A DNA stretch of 64,000 nucleotides from Vibrio sp. S9_S30. Lineage in GTDB: Bacteria > Pseudomonadota > Gammaproteobacteria > Enterobacterales > Vibrionaceae. Within the stretch, counting starts at the first letter, position 1. Each line of letters starts with the position of its first letter. The stretch is from positions 35,204 to 99,203 of the forward strand of contig NZ_JAAUWT010000019.1 of NCBI RefSeq assembly GCF_014694455.1, written 5' to 3'. Shown here one piece after another: positions 35,251 to 43,766 of this stretch. A program made the position numbers and the translations under genes. The notes below the pieces were generated by a model that did not search any database, was not told the origin of the DNA, and saw nothing but the letters and a program-made list of their open reading frames with translations.

Positions 35251-36915
35251 ATGTGTTCAGTATTTGGTATCTTAGATATAAAAAGTGATGCGGCAGCATT
35301 AAGATCGGTTGCTTTGCAAATGTCTAAGAAACTTCGTCACCGAGGTCCAGATTGGTCCGGTATATATTCTTCAGAGCGTGCGATCTTAGCTCATGAAAGA
35401 CTCGCCATTGTAGGTTTAAACAGCGGCGCACAACCTTTATATAGCCAAGACAAGAAACACATTCTTGCCGTCAACGGCGAAATCTATAATCACAAAGAGC
35501 TTCGAGCAAAATACGAAGGCAAGTTCGATTTTCAAACGGATTCAGACTGTGAGGTTATCTTAGCTCTATACCAAGAACTAGGCGCTGAACTACTAGAAGA
35601 ACTCAACGGCATTTTTGCATTCGTTCTTTATGATGAAGAAAAAGACACTTACTTAGTTGGCCGCGATCATATCGGTATCATTCCTCTTTATCAGGGGTAT
35701 GATGAACATGGAAATTACTATGTCGCATCTGAAATGAAGGCTTTGGTTCCGGTTTGTAAAACCATCAGCGAATTCCCTCCAGGCTGCTTCTACGGAAGTG
35801 CTGATACGGAACCCCAGCGTTACTACACACGTGACTGGAACGAATATGCAGCAGTGCAAGGTAACTCCACCAGCAAAGAAGAGCTCACCCAAGCCCTTGA
35901 AGATGCAGTAAAACGCCAATTAATGACAGATGTGCCATACGGTGTGCTTCTTTCAGGTGGCTTGGATTCCTCCATCACTTCGGCGGTCGCTAAGCGATTT
36001 GCTGCTATGCGTATCGAAGATGATGAAAAGTCAGAAGCATGGTGGCCACAGCTCCACTCATTTGCAGTCGGCTTAGAGGGGGCACCAGACTTAAAAGCAG
36101 CACGTGAAGTTGCAGACAAAATAGGTACGGTTCACCACGAAATGACCTATACCATACAGGAAGGCTTGGATGCGATCCGCGACGTGATCTACCATATCGA
36201 AACCTACGATGTCACAACGATTCGTGCGTCTACCCCTATGTTTTTAATGGGTCGCAAGATCAAAGCAATGGGCATCAAGATGGTGCTTTCAGGTGAAGGG
36301 GCAGATGAAATATTCGGTGGTTACTTGTATTTCCACAAAGCACCAAACGCCAAAGAGTTCCACGAAGAAACCGTAAGAAAGCTATTGGCACTCAACATGT
36401 TCGACTGTGCTCGCGCTAACAAATCACTTGCCGCATGGGGAGTGGAAGGTCGTGTCCCATTCCTAGATAAAGAATTTATCGATGTCGCAATGCGATTAAA
36501 CCCTGAAGATAAAATGTGTGGCAACGGAAAAATGGAGAAGCACATTTTACGTGAGTGTTTCGAACATTACTTACCAGACTCCATCGCTTGGCGTCAAAAA
36601 GAACAATTTTCTGATGGTGTAGGTTACGGATGGATAGATTCTTTGAAAGAAGTTGCCGAGGAAAAAGTCACCGATCAGCAAATGGAAACGGCAGCTTATC
36701 GCTTTCCTTATAACACACCAGCAACAAAAGAAGGGTATGTATACCGAGAGATTTTTGAGGAGCTTTTCCCATTAGAATCAGCAGCGAAATGTGTGCCAGG
36801 AGGTCCTTCTGTCGCATGTTCGTCCGCGAAAGCCATTGAGTGGGATGAGTCATTCCAGAATTGCATAGATCCTTCAGGTCGTGCGGTAAAAGCCGTTCAT
36901 AACGACGCGTACTAA
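35251..36915 (+). CDS. asnB: Asparagine synthase B (glutamine-hydrolysing)
   Basis: Makes asparagine from aspartate with glutamine as nitrogen donor. The N-terminal glutaminase begins MCSVFGI, so Cys2 is the nucleophile, and includes LRHRGPDWSG. The synthetase half has the PP-loop LLSGGLDSSI and VLSGEGADEIFGGY. 554 residues, as in E. coli AsnB. GAGG lies about 9 nt upstream of ATG. It stands alone between two terminators, with an AT-rich leader. Confidence 0.97.
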   Translation: MCSVFGILDIKSDAAALRSVALQMSKKLRHRGPDWSGIYSSERAILAHERLAIVGLNSGAQPLYSQDKKHILAVNGEIYNHKELRAKYEGKFDFQTDSDCEVILALYQELGAELLEELNGIFAFVLYDEEKDTYLVGRDHIGIIPLYQGYDEHGNYYVASEMKALVPVCKTISEFPPGCFYGSADTEPQRYYTRDWNEYAAVQGNSTSKEELTQALEDAVKRQLMTDVPYGVLLSGGLDSSITSAVAKRFAAMRIEDDEKSEAWWPQLHSFAVGLEGAPDLKAAREVADKIGTVHHEMTYTIQEGLDAIRDVIYHIETYDVTTIRASTPMFLMGRKIKAMGIKMVLSGEGADEIFGGYLYFHKAPNAKEFHEETVRKLLALNMFDCARANKSLAAWGVEGRVPFLDKEFIDVAMRLNPEDKMCGNGKMEKHILRECFEHYLPDSIAWRQKEQFSDGVGYGWIDSLKEVAEEKVTDQQMETAAYRFPYNTPATKEGYVYREIFEELFPLESAAKCVPGGPSVACSSAKAIEWDESFQNCIDPSGRAVKAVHNDAY

Positions 36916-36938
36916 AAGCCCATACAATGAGAAATACA

Positions 36939-36964
36939 ATAAAGGCGCTATTCAGCGCCTTTAT
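36939..36964. terminator. Bidirectional terminator asnB / rfaH
   Basis: ATAAAGGCGCT pairs exactly with AGCGCCTTTAT around ATTC. The last rfaH codons and its TAG lie inside the hairpin. Confidence 0.92.
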
Positions 36965-37463
36965 TTTCTTCCCAATTCAGTAACTCATTTTCAACACTCA
37001 CTTTAACAGGGCGGTTGATCATCTCCACCAACAAAAATGAGCGTTTATCGCCATCAGGTTCTTCATAAATAGCCGTAATGCCAGCAAATTGTCCTTCTTC
37101 AATCTTAACTTTCTGACCTTTTTCAGGCTCTGGGAGCTTAATGCAATTGTTCTCCTGCTTTTCTAAAAGACGCAACTCGTAGATTAAATCACCTTCCAGT
37201 TCATATGGCAGGGCACCAAGGCGGATAAAATCGACCACCCCTCGGGTGGACCGAACGGACGTAAAACTCGGACCAACCTGATAATCAAATCGAATAAAAA
37301 TATAACAAGGAAACAAAGGCTCTTTTACTGTCTGTTTCTTGTTTCGAAGTATTTTCTCAACTTCTATTTCGGGAAAGTAACACTCTACTCCCTGATTTTC
37401 GAGATGAAGTTTAGCGCGCGCTTGTTCACCTCGTTTGCAATATAAGAGATACCAACGTTTCAT
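36948..37463 (-). CDS. rfaH: Transcription antiterminator RfaH
   Basis: NusG paralogue that lets RNA polymerase read through long LPS, capsule and surface operons carrying an ops site. The N-terminal NGN domain begins MKRWYLLYCKRGEQARAKLH and includes PLFPCYIFIRFD; the C-terminal KOW-like region is GQKVKIEEGQFAGITAIY. I start at 37463, matching E. coli RfaH; twelve further codons upstream are in frame. 171 residues. I saw no ops element (GGCGGTAGCGT) in the window, so its targets lie elsewhere. Confidence 0.93.
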   Translation of the reverse strand: MKRWYLLYCKRGEQARAKLHLENQGVECYFPEIEVEKILRNKKQTVKEPLFPCYIFIRFDYQVGPSFTSVRSTRGVVDFIRLGALPYELEGDLIYELRLLEKQENNCIKLPEPEKGQKVKIEEGQFAGITAIYEEPDGDKRSFLLVEMINRPVKVSVENELLNWEENKGAE

Positions 37464-37939
37464 TAAAATAACCAAACTGTCTAACCTATTTCTCAGCAAA
37501 CATGTTTAGACAGAGAAACAGATTATTAATTATCTGTAGGTTAACCTATTTTCATGGTCAACCTTTTTTATAGCAATCAAACTAATTTATACAAATACAT
37601 GACAAATTAAAGCCTGTAATACCGCGAATCATTCGTACTGAAAGGTACGTTTGAAGCTAGTTATAGATGATACCACTTTCATTTATCAGCCTAAATGCAA
37701 TATTGAAAACAAAAATTACGGCATTAGGGCATTCTATTCAGGATTATTGTGGACTTCTTTTAACTGCCAACAGCAGTAAAGAGGGTTCAAACTAGAAGAA
37801 GAGACATGATCCTTTAAAGTCGATTACCATTCGATTTTTAAGAGAATTTTAATTACCAAATCGAGTGAAAAAGCACTGAAATGAGAAGTGAATTGTTTAA
37901 GGCTGCGTTGAAGACAGCCTTAAGAAAATATTTTAATCG
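37464..37939 (-). other. rfaH-hemH intergenic region
   Basis: No gene seen in 476 nt. Near rfaH there is an imperfect palindrome CAGATTATTAATTATCTG and a repeated AGGTTA; a possible rfaH promoter is TTGACC with TACAGA 17 bp later, low confidence. At the hemH end TTAAGGCTG pairs with CAGCCTTAA (37897-37923) without a good T tract, perhaps a weak hemH terminator. Confidence 0.5.
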
Positions 37940-38905
37940 TTAGCGAAGGTAAGGCTTAAGTATATCTACCATCATATCAATATGGCTAGAATGGTCATTT
38001 AAACAAGGTATGTACTGATAATTTTCGCCTCCAGCCTCCATAAAAATCCCCCTGTTTTCCTCCGCGACCTCTTCAAGCGTTTCAAGACAATCAACGGAAA
38101 AAGCAGGCGTAATAATTTGAAGTTTTTTGATTCCCCGAGAGGGTAATGCTTTCACGGTTTCATCGGTATAAGGTTGCAACCATTCTTCTCGCCCAAAGCG
38201 AGACTGATAGGTCATCCCCATTTGCGCGTCTGTAAGACCAAGCTCTTTTGCTAGTAGCCGTGTGGTTTCCTCACAATGCTGAGGATAGATATCACCATTA
38301 TCCGCGTAGCGTTTGGGTATACCGTGATAAGAGCAAAGCAAATACTCAGACTGACCGTTTTCCTTCCAATGGGCTCGAACACTGCTTGCGAGTGCCTTGA
38401 TGTACATTGGATGGTTATGGTAGTCACGAATAATTGTATAACCTGGGATTTCAGGCAAGCCCTTAAAGGCTTTTGCCAAACCATCAGATACTGCGGCTGT
38501 AGTTGTTGATGAGTATTGTGGGAACAATGGCAAGACTACAATTTCCTTACAGCCTTGCGCCATTAGGCGACCAACGCCATCTTGTAAGCTAGGATTGCCG
38601 TAGGTCATTCCCAACTCCACAGGCATATCTAGTGACATTTCTAACGCCTTCACTTGACGCTTTGAATAGACCATCAATGGCGAGCCCTCGTCCATCCACA
38701 CAGATTGGTATAGTTTCGCAACCTTGGGCGATCGTATTGGTAGAATCACGCCATGTAATATTGGGCACCATAACCAACGAGTGAGATCAACGACACGCTT
38801 GTCCATTAGAAACTGAGCTAAAAATCGTTTTACAGCAGGCGCTGTCGGCGCATCGGGTGTCCCTAAGTTCGCCAACAAAATGCCTTGTTTGGGCATGTTT
38901 TCCAT
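37940..38905 (-). CDS. hemH: Ferrochelatase
   Basis: Inserts Fe2+ into protoporphyrin IX, the last step of haem synthesis. GILLANLGTPDAPT at the start, SYHGIPKRYADNGD (catalytic His) and FSVDCLETLEEVAEE (Glu) are the family signatures. ATG at 38905 has GGA 6 nt upstream and gives 321 residues; an ATG ten codons earlier is also in frame. Lies next to adk, as in enterics, but each gene has its own terminator-like structure. Confidence 0.96.
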   Translation of the reverse strand: MENMPKQGILLANLGTPDAPTAPAVKRFLAQFLMDKRVVDLTRWLWCPILHGVILPIRSPKVAKLYQSVWMDEGSPLMVYSKRQVKALEMSLDMPVELGMTYGNPSLQDGVGRLMAQGCKEIVVLPLFPQYSSTTTAAVSDGLAKAFKGLPEIPGYTIIRDYHNHPMYIKALASSVRAHWKENGQSEYLLCSYHGIPKRYADNGDIYPQHCEETTRLLAKELGLTDAQMGMTYQSRFGREEWLQPYTDETVKALPSRGIKKLQIITPAFSVDCLETLEEVAEENRGIFMEAGGENYQYIPCLNDHSSHIDMMVDILKPYLR

Positions 38906-39085
38906 ATTTTTCCAATTGTAGGTTGAAAATGACACTCAAGAAACCTGACGCTCAAGTCTCTTACAGGCATTGAAGCCAATATACGTCGTTAATTTTAGAG
39001 ATATACGAACTTCAAAGCGAGTTGGATTAATCCTTTTGGCATAAAAACTTGTTTTTTTCGCAGATTTGGGGAAATCAAAAATAAA

Positions 39086-39110
39086 TAAAGCGGTCATTAT
39101 GACCGCTTTA
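39086..39110 (-). terminator. Terminator after adk
   Basis: TAAAGCGGTCA pairs exactly with TGACCGCTTTA around a 3-nt loop; on the minus strand TTTATTTTTG follows. Confidence 0.9.
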
Positions 39111-39140
39111 ACTCCATCAAGATACTGAAAAATACGTCGA

Positions 39141-39785
39141 TTAAGAGAGCGCTTTTTCGATATCTGAACTCACTTCAGAGACCTGCTTAGTTCCATCAAA
39201 TTTCAGGTACTTGGTATCACCAGCTTCCGCTGCTTTTCCATAATACTGAATAAGTGGAGCCGTTTGCTCATGGTAAACACCTAAACGAGCTCGTACCGTT
39301 TCTTCTTTGTCATCATCACGTACGACCAAATCTTCACCTGTGACGTCATCTTTACCTTCAACCTTAGGTGGGTTGTATACCACATGGTAAGTACGACCAG
39401 ATGCTAAGTGGGCACGACGACCAGACATACGCTCGACAATCACGCTGTCTGCAACATCAAATTCGATGACATAGTCTACATCCACACCCATTTCTTTCAA
39501 GCCGTCCGCTTGTGGAATGGTGCGCGGGAAGCCGTCCAGAAGGAAGCCTTTTTCACAGTCACTTTCTGTAATACGCTCCTTGATTAGCCCAAGAATAATA
39601 TCATCAGAAACAAGCTGACCTGCATCGATCACTGCTTTCGCTTGTTTACCAAGCTCAGTGCCCGCTTTGATAGCCGCACGTAGCATGTCACCAGTAGAAA
39701 TTTGTGGAATACCATATTTTTCCATGATGAATTGAGCTTGCGTGCCTTTACCTGCACCTGGAGCACCTAGAAGAATGATGCGCAT
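39141..39785 (-). CDS. adk: Adenylate kinase
   Basis: Interconverts ATP + AMP and 2 ADP. P-loop GAPGAGKGTQA at residues 7-17, AMP-binding LLDGFPRTIPQAD, and the long-form LID (RRAHLASGRTYHVVYNPPKVEGKDD). 214 residues, identical in length to E. coli Adk. GAGGATCC lies a few nt before ATG. Between hemH and htpG, the usual gamma-proteobacterial order. Confidence 0.98.
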   Translation of the reverse strand: MRIILLGAPGAGKGTQAQFIMEKYGIPQISTGDMLRAAIKAGTELGKQAKAVIDAGQLVSDDIILGLIKERITESDCEKGFLLDGFPRTIPQADGLKEMGVDVDYVIEFDVADSVIVERMSGRRAHLASGRTYHVVYNPPKVEGKDDVTGEDLVVRDDDKEETVRARLGVYHEQTAPLIQYYGKAAEAGDTKYLKFDGTKQVSEVSSDIEKALS

Positions 39786-40116
39786 GTTGGATCCTCTTAA
39801 TATTTTAAATTTATACCGAAGCTCACAGCTTGAACGGTAAGTTTCGGTATAACTGCTTTACGAGGCGTTAGACCTCAATGAAATCGGGCGTGAATATATC
39901 ATACATAAACAGATATTTTCGACCCTTGCCTATCTGGCTACTCAAAAAGTGACCAAAATCTAATTACCAAAGGTGATTTAAAGCGACATTATCAGCTTAA
40001 GTGACCTCAATTTGGGGTATGGGACGAACCAATCCCTTATTCTGAGCTCAGGTAGTAAACCCCGCTTAAAAAGCGGGGTTTACGTTCAGTGTGACTCAGT
40101 GATGGCGTTTCGACCA
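39786..40116 (-). other. htpG-adk intergenic region
   Basis: It holds the htpG terminator at one end and, 26 nt before adk, an inverted repeat TTATACCGAA/TTCGGTATAA (39811-39820 with 39843-39852) that probably lies in the adk leader. No gene seen. Confidence 0.55.
40055..40083 (-). terminator. Terminator after htpG
   Basis: GTAAACCCCGCTT pairs exactly with AAGCGGGGTTTAC around three A; a very stable hairpin with only a short T tract. Confidence 0.85.
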
Positions 40117-42021
40117 TTACACCTTAGTCAAAAGCTGGTTCACGGCACGTACATATTGCGTTGGATCTTCCAAAGCACCACGCTCAGCAAGCATAGCCTG
40201 CCCAAGCAAGACTTCCACCCAGCGACCAAATAGTTCTTCGTCGGCTTCATCCGCCATACGCTTAACCATATCGTGCTCAGGGTTCAGCTCAAAGATGTAC
40301 TTCACTGCAGGGACGGCCTGACCAGCCGCTTCTAGCAACTTCGCCATTTGCGTACCCATTTCAAAGTCATCCGTGACCACAACCGCAGGTGTAGACGCTA
40401 ATTTGAACGTAGTGCGAACCTCTTTCACACGATCACCAAGGTAGGATCGAGTGCGTTCGACAACAGACTTAAACTCTTCTTCCGTTTCTTTCTGCTTTTC
40501 TTTTTCTTCTTCGTCTTCAAACTTGCTAAGATCTAAACCCGCTTTGGTAATGGACTGGAACTGCTTACCATCGAACTCTGTTAGGTAGTTCATTAGCCAT
40601 TCGTCGATGCGATCAAACATCAATATGACTTCAATGCCTTTCGCTTTAAACTGCTCTAAATGCGGGCTATTTTTCGCCGCAGCATAGCTGTCCGCCGTTA
40701 GGTAGAAGATCTTATCTTGACCTTCTTTCATGCGCTCGACATAAGACTCTAGAGACACTGTTTGTTCTGAGTTGTCCACTTCGGAAGAAGCAAAACGCAT
40801 CAAGCCAGCAATTTTCTCTTTGTTAGAGAAATCTTCAGCAGGACCTTCTTTCAGCACCAAGCCAAATTCTTTCCAGAAAGACAAATATTGTTCTTCATCT
40901 TTCTTCGCCATTTTCTCTAGTAGCCCTAAGACACGTTTGGTGCAGGCACCACGCAAAGACTGAGTCACTTTATTGTCTTGCAGGATTTCACGCGATACGT
41001 TCAATGGAAGGTCATTTGAATCGATTAAACCACGAACAAAACGCAGGTAGCTAGGCATAAACTGCTCAGCATCATCCATAATGAAAACACGTTGGACATA
41101 CAACTTTAGACCACTCTTATGGTCACGATTCATCATATCCCAAGGTGCTTTGGCGGGGATGTACAACAAGCTTGTGTAATCGTTTTTGCCTTCAACCTTA
41201 TTATGGCTCCACGTCAGCGGATCAGCAAAATCATGAGCAATATGCTTATAAAACTCGTTGTATTCTTCGTCTGAAATATCAGATTTGCTGCGCGTCCAAA
41301 GAGCTTGCGCTTTGTTAATTTGTTCCCATTTGGTTTCGTCTGTTTCTTTCCCTTCGTCGTCTTTAACGTGAGTAAGAATAGATACAGGAATACCAATATG
41401 ATCGGAATATTTGCTGATCACATCGCGAAGACGGTATTCAGAAAGGAATTCTTTACCCTCGTCACGCATGTGAAGCACGATATCTGTACCACGAGATTCC
41501 TTAGTAATGCTTTCGATGGTGTATTCACCTTCACCAGCAGAGTGCCATTGTACAGCCTCATCATTTGAAAGACCGGCGGCACGAGTGCGAACAGTCACAG
41601 CATCAGCCACAATGAACGCTGAATAGAAACCCACACCAAACTGACCAATCAATTGAGAATCTTTACTTTGGTCTTCAGATAACTTTGAAAAGAAGTCTGC
41701 CGTTCCCGATTTCGCAATGGTACCTAAATGTTCAATAACATCATCTCGGCTCATGCCAATACCGTTGTCAGAGATAGTTAGGGTATTTGCGTCGGCATCG
41801 AACGACAGTTTAACACCTAATTCAGCGTCGCCCTGATACAATTCAGCATCTGATAGCGCTTGAAAGCGCAATTTATCGGCAGCATCCGAAGCATTAGAAA
41901 TTAGCTCTCGTAAGAAGATTTCTTTATTCGAATATAGAGAATGAATCATCAAATGAAGCAATTGTTTTACTTCAGATTGAAAGCCTCGAGTTTCTTTATT
42001 GTGTGTTGTTGTCTCGCTCAT
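40117..42021 (-). CDS. htpG: Molecular chaperone HtpG (Hsp90)
   Basis: ATP-dependent chaperone. The GHKL ATPase domain shows ELISNASDAADKLRF, ISDNGIGM and GQFGVGFYSAF; the middle domain has the catalytic-loop LNVSREILQ; the C-terminal dimerisation domain completes 634 residues. ATG at 42021 has GGAG 5 nt upstream; seven more codons lie upstream in frame. Divergent from toxR, an arrangement in which, in V. cholerae, heat-shock expression of htpG was reported to lower toxR expression. Confidence 0.98.
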   Translation of the reverse strand: MSETTTHNKETRGFQSEVKQLLHLMIHSLYSNKEIFLRELISNASDAADKLRFQALSDAELYQGDAELGVKLSFDADANTLTISDNGIGMSRDDVIEHLGTIAKSGTADFFSKLSEDQSKDSQLIGQFGVGFYSAFIVADAVTVRTRAAGLSNDEAVQWHSAGEGEYTIESITKESRGTDIVLHMRDEGKEFLSEYRLRDVISKYSDHIGIPVSILTHVKDDEGKETDETKWEQINKAQALWTRSKSDISDEEYNEFYKHIAHDFADPLTWSHNKVEGKNDYTSLLYIPAKAPWDMMNRDHKSGLKLYVQRVFIMDDAEQFMPSYLRFVRGLIDSNDLPLNVSREILQDNKVTQSLRGACTKRVLGLLEKMAKKDEEQYLSFWKEFGLVLKEGPAEDFSNKEKIAGLMRFASSEVDNSEQTVSLESYVERMKEGQDKIFYLTADSYAAAKNSPHLEQFKAKGIEVILMFDRIDEWLMNYLTEFDGKQFQSITKAGLDLSKFEDEEEKEKQKETEEEFKSVVERTRSYLGDRVKEVRTTFKLASTPAVVVTDDFEMGTQMAKLLEAAGQAVPAVKYIFELNPEHDMVKRMADEADEELFGRWVEVLLGQAMLAERGALEDPTQYVRAVNQLLTKV

Positions 42022-42056
42022 CTTCACTCCAAAACTAGACATTTAGATAAGTAGAA

Positions 42057-42093
42057 TTGAAAACCAGGAACTTTCTTTATGCTTGGTTTTCAA
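42057..42093 (-). other. Inverted repeat in the htpG leader
   Basis: TTGAAAACCA and TGGTTTTCAA form a perfect 10-bp stem with a 17-nt loop, ending about 35 nt before the htpG start. It does not cover the ribosome site. It could be an mRNA hairpin or a protein site in the shared htpG/toxR gap. Confidence 0.6.
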
Positions 42094-42223
42094 ACTAATT
42101 CCAAGAATGCTAGATAGATGTGGTTGGTAAATGTAAATTCAAGGTCAAAATAGATAAAAACAGTGTTTTTTTGATCATTTTTGATTATTCTATGGTGCAT
42201 AAAAATTCTCAAAGAATATAAAG

Positions 42224-42239
42224 TGTGACAAGTATCACA
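42224..42239. promoter_or_regulatory. Consensus CRP site upstream of toxR
   Basis: TGTGACAAGTATCACA matches all ten core positions of the CRP consensus. Its centre is 61 bp before the toxR ATG, in the toxR-htpG gap. Confidence 0.7.
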
Positions 42240-42292
42240 CCTGCATTCCTTCTGACCCACAGAACCTTAACATAAGACTAAGCGCTTCAATA

Positions 42293-43165
42293 ATGACTAA
42301 TATCGGTACTAAATTCATTCTCGCCCAACGGTTTATATTTGATCCCAACAGTAATTCGTTGATAGACCAACATAGCGACAATGAAGTTATTCGTCTAGGA
42401 AGTAATGAAAGCCGTATTTTGTTGATGCTATCGGAAAGACCAAATGAGGTGATTACCCGTCAGCAGTTACACGAGTATGTATGGCAAGACCAAGGATTTC
42501 AGGTCGATGATTCAAGCCTTACTCAAGCAATTTCCACCTTGAGAAAAATGCTGAAGGACTCCACCAAATCGCCTCAATTTGTTAAAACGGTACCCAAAAG
42601 AGGCTATCAGCTAATTTCATCGGTAGAGCGCAGTGTACCTTCTGCAAGTGGTGATGAACTGCCAGAATCGACTGACGGGACCACCCCGCAATTAGAGCAA
42701 CCTGAAAACCTCAATACGGAAATGGTCGCGGTTACCCCAATAGAACCCCGTGTTGAAACTGAAAACACAGTACCGACTCCGATTGATGCCCAAAACACAG
42801 CGAAGAAACAAAACAAACTCGTCTGGGTTGCCGCTGTCTTAGCACTCCTAATGCCAGTGCTTACTTTTTTGGGCACCCAAAAGAAACCATCAACGTTTGT
42901 GACCATTGCTGAAGTTGGTGGTATACCTGTAAAAATGCCAGAGAACCACCCGAGTATGACGCAGTCGCTACCCAATATTAAGCGATGCATCAAGCACTAC
43001 TTGACAAGACATGATGGTGAGTTGTCACCAGTACAGGTCATAGCGACCGGTGGTCAGAATGGTCAAATCATTTTGAACTATATTCACCCGATCAATTATT
43101 CTAGCGAAAACGTCACATTGCGTATTTTTTCTACTCAACCAGATTTTGCTCAGGTGTGTAACTAA
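42293..43165 (+). CDS. toxR: Transmembrane transcriptional regulator ToxR
   Basis: Membrane-bound activator of outer-membrane porin and virulence genes in Vibrio. The N-terminal OmpR-type winged helix (about 10-110) includes RLGSNESRILLMLSERP and DDSSLTQAISTLRKMLKDS; a variable Pro/Glu-rich linker follows (112-172), then one membrane segment (about 175-195) and a periplasmic domain. Cys232 and Cys289 can form the conserved disulfide sensed with ToxS. 290 residues. No strong ribosome site. The stop codon lies in the first copy of a tandem 20-bp repeat leading to toxS. Confidence 0.97.
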   Translation: MTNIGTKFILAQRFIFDPNSNSLIDQHSDNEVIRLGSNESRILLMLSERPNEVITRQQLHEYVWQDQGFQVDDSSLTQAISTLRKMLKDSTKSPQFVKTVPKRGYQLISSVERSVPSASGDELPESTDGTTPQLEQPENLNTEMVAVTPIEPRVETENTVPTPIDAQNTAKKQNKLVWVAAVLALLMPVLTFLGTQKKPSTFVTIAEVGGIPVKMPENHPSMTQSLPNIKRCIKHYLTRHDGELSPVQVIATGGQNGQIILNYIHPINYSSENVTLRIFSTQPDFAQVCN

Positions 43166-43190
43166 TGAATCAGGTGTGTAACTAATGGAT
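43151..43190. repeat. Tandem 20-bp duplication at the toxR-toxS junction
   Basis: CAGGTGTGTAACTAATGAAT is followed at once by the same 20 bases with one change (G at position 18). Each copy holds GTGTGTAACTAATG, so both the toxR stop and the overlapping ATG are duplicated. Confidence 0.95.
43165..43185 (+). CDS. Six-codon minicistron between toxR and toxS
   Basis: The first-copy ATG overlaps the toxR stop (TAATG) and encodes MNQVCN before TAA; that stop again overlaps the toxS ATG as TAATG. It arises from the 20-bp duplication. It is probably a coupling device and not a functional peptide. Confidence 0.4.
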   Translation: MNQVCN

Positions 43191-43727
43191 ATGTCTAGAA
43201 ATCTGAAAATCGCGATTGCTATGTTAATTGTGTCTGCTTTAACCAGTGTTTGGATTTACACACAAATTGGCACGAAAGTAGAAAGCGTCCTTACATCTCG
43301 CGAATGGAAGTCGCGTATGGTCACTCGTTTGTTTATTGAATCAGACACTGAGCAAGACGACGTTATTGGACCGTTACGTAAAGCGACCATTGATTCCAAC
43401 GTAAAATACTTACCAAATGGCACATACTTACGAGTATCAAGAATCAATTTGTACACTGGAACGCATGAAAAACAAACCTCTTCCACTATTAATGTATCGG
43501 AAAATGGCTCATGGGAACTGAGTGATAACTACTTACTGATCGAGCCTAATGAGTTTAAAGACATCTCTTCAAACCAAGGGGAAGATTTTACAAGTAAGCA
43601 ACTTAAAGTCATCACACAAATCTTCAAGATGGACGCACAACAGAGCCGACGCGTAGAAATTATTAACGCAAAAGCCCTGTTGATGACCAGCTTAGATCAT
43701 GGCTCCACGGTTTTATATTCTCACTAA
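43185..43727 (+). CDS. toxS: ToxR-stabilising periplasmic protein ToxS
   Basis: Partner that stabilises the ToxR periplasmic domain and with it binds bile compounds. N-terminal signal anchor (about residues 7-26, LKIAIAMLIVSALTSVWIY), then a periplasmic domain with REWKSRMVT and YLPNGTYLRVS motifs typical of ToxS. 180 residues; relatives are about 170-175. I use the ATG in the second repeat copy; ATG at 43191, two codons later, is an alternative. Ends at a hairpin terminator. Confidence 0.95.
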   Translation: MDMSRNLKIAIAMLIVSALTSVWIYTQIGTKVESVLTSREWKSRMVTRLFIESDTEQDDVIGPLRKATIDSNVKYLPNGTYLRVSRINLYTGTHEKQTSSTINVSENGSWELSDNYLLIEPNEFKDISSNQGEDFTSKQLKVITQIFKMDAQQSRRVEIINAKALLMTSLDHGSTVLYSH

Positions 43728-43732
43728 CTGTC

Positions 43733-43760
43733 AAAGGGAGGCATGGAATGTCTCCCTTTT
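43733..43760 (+). terminator. Terminator after toxRS
   Basis: AAAGGGAG pairs with CTCCCTTT around an 11-nt loop, then TTC TT. It covers the first possible start of the next open frame. Confidence 0.8.
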
Positions 43761-43766
43761 CTTAAT

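Noticed and set aside
36948..37939. RfaH ops element
   Set aside because: The GGCGGTAGCGT core was not found here or elsewhere in the window.
43743..43766. N-terminal extension of the TSUP transporter
   Set aside because: The ATG is in the loop of the toxS terminator.
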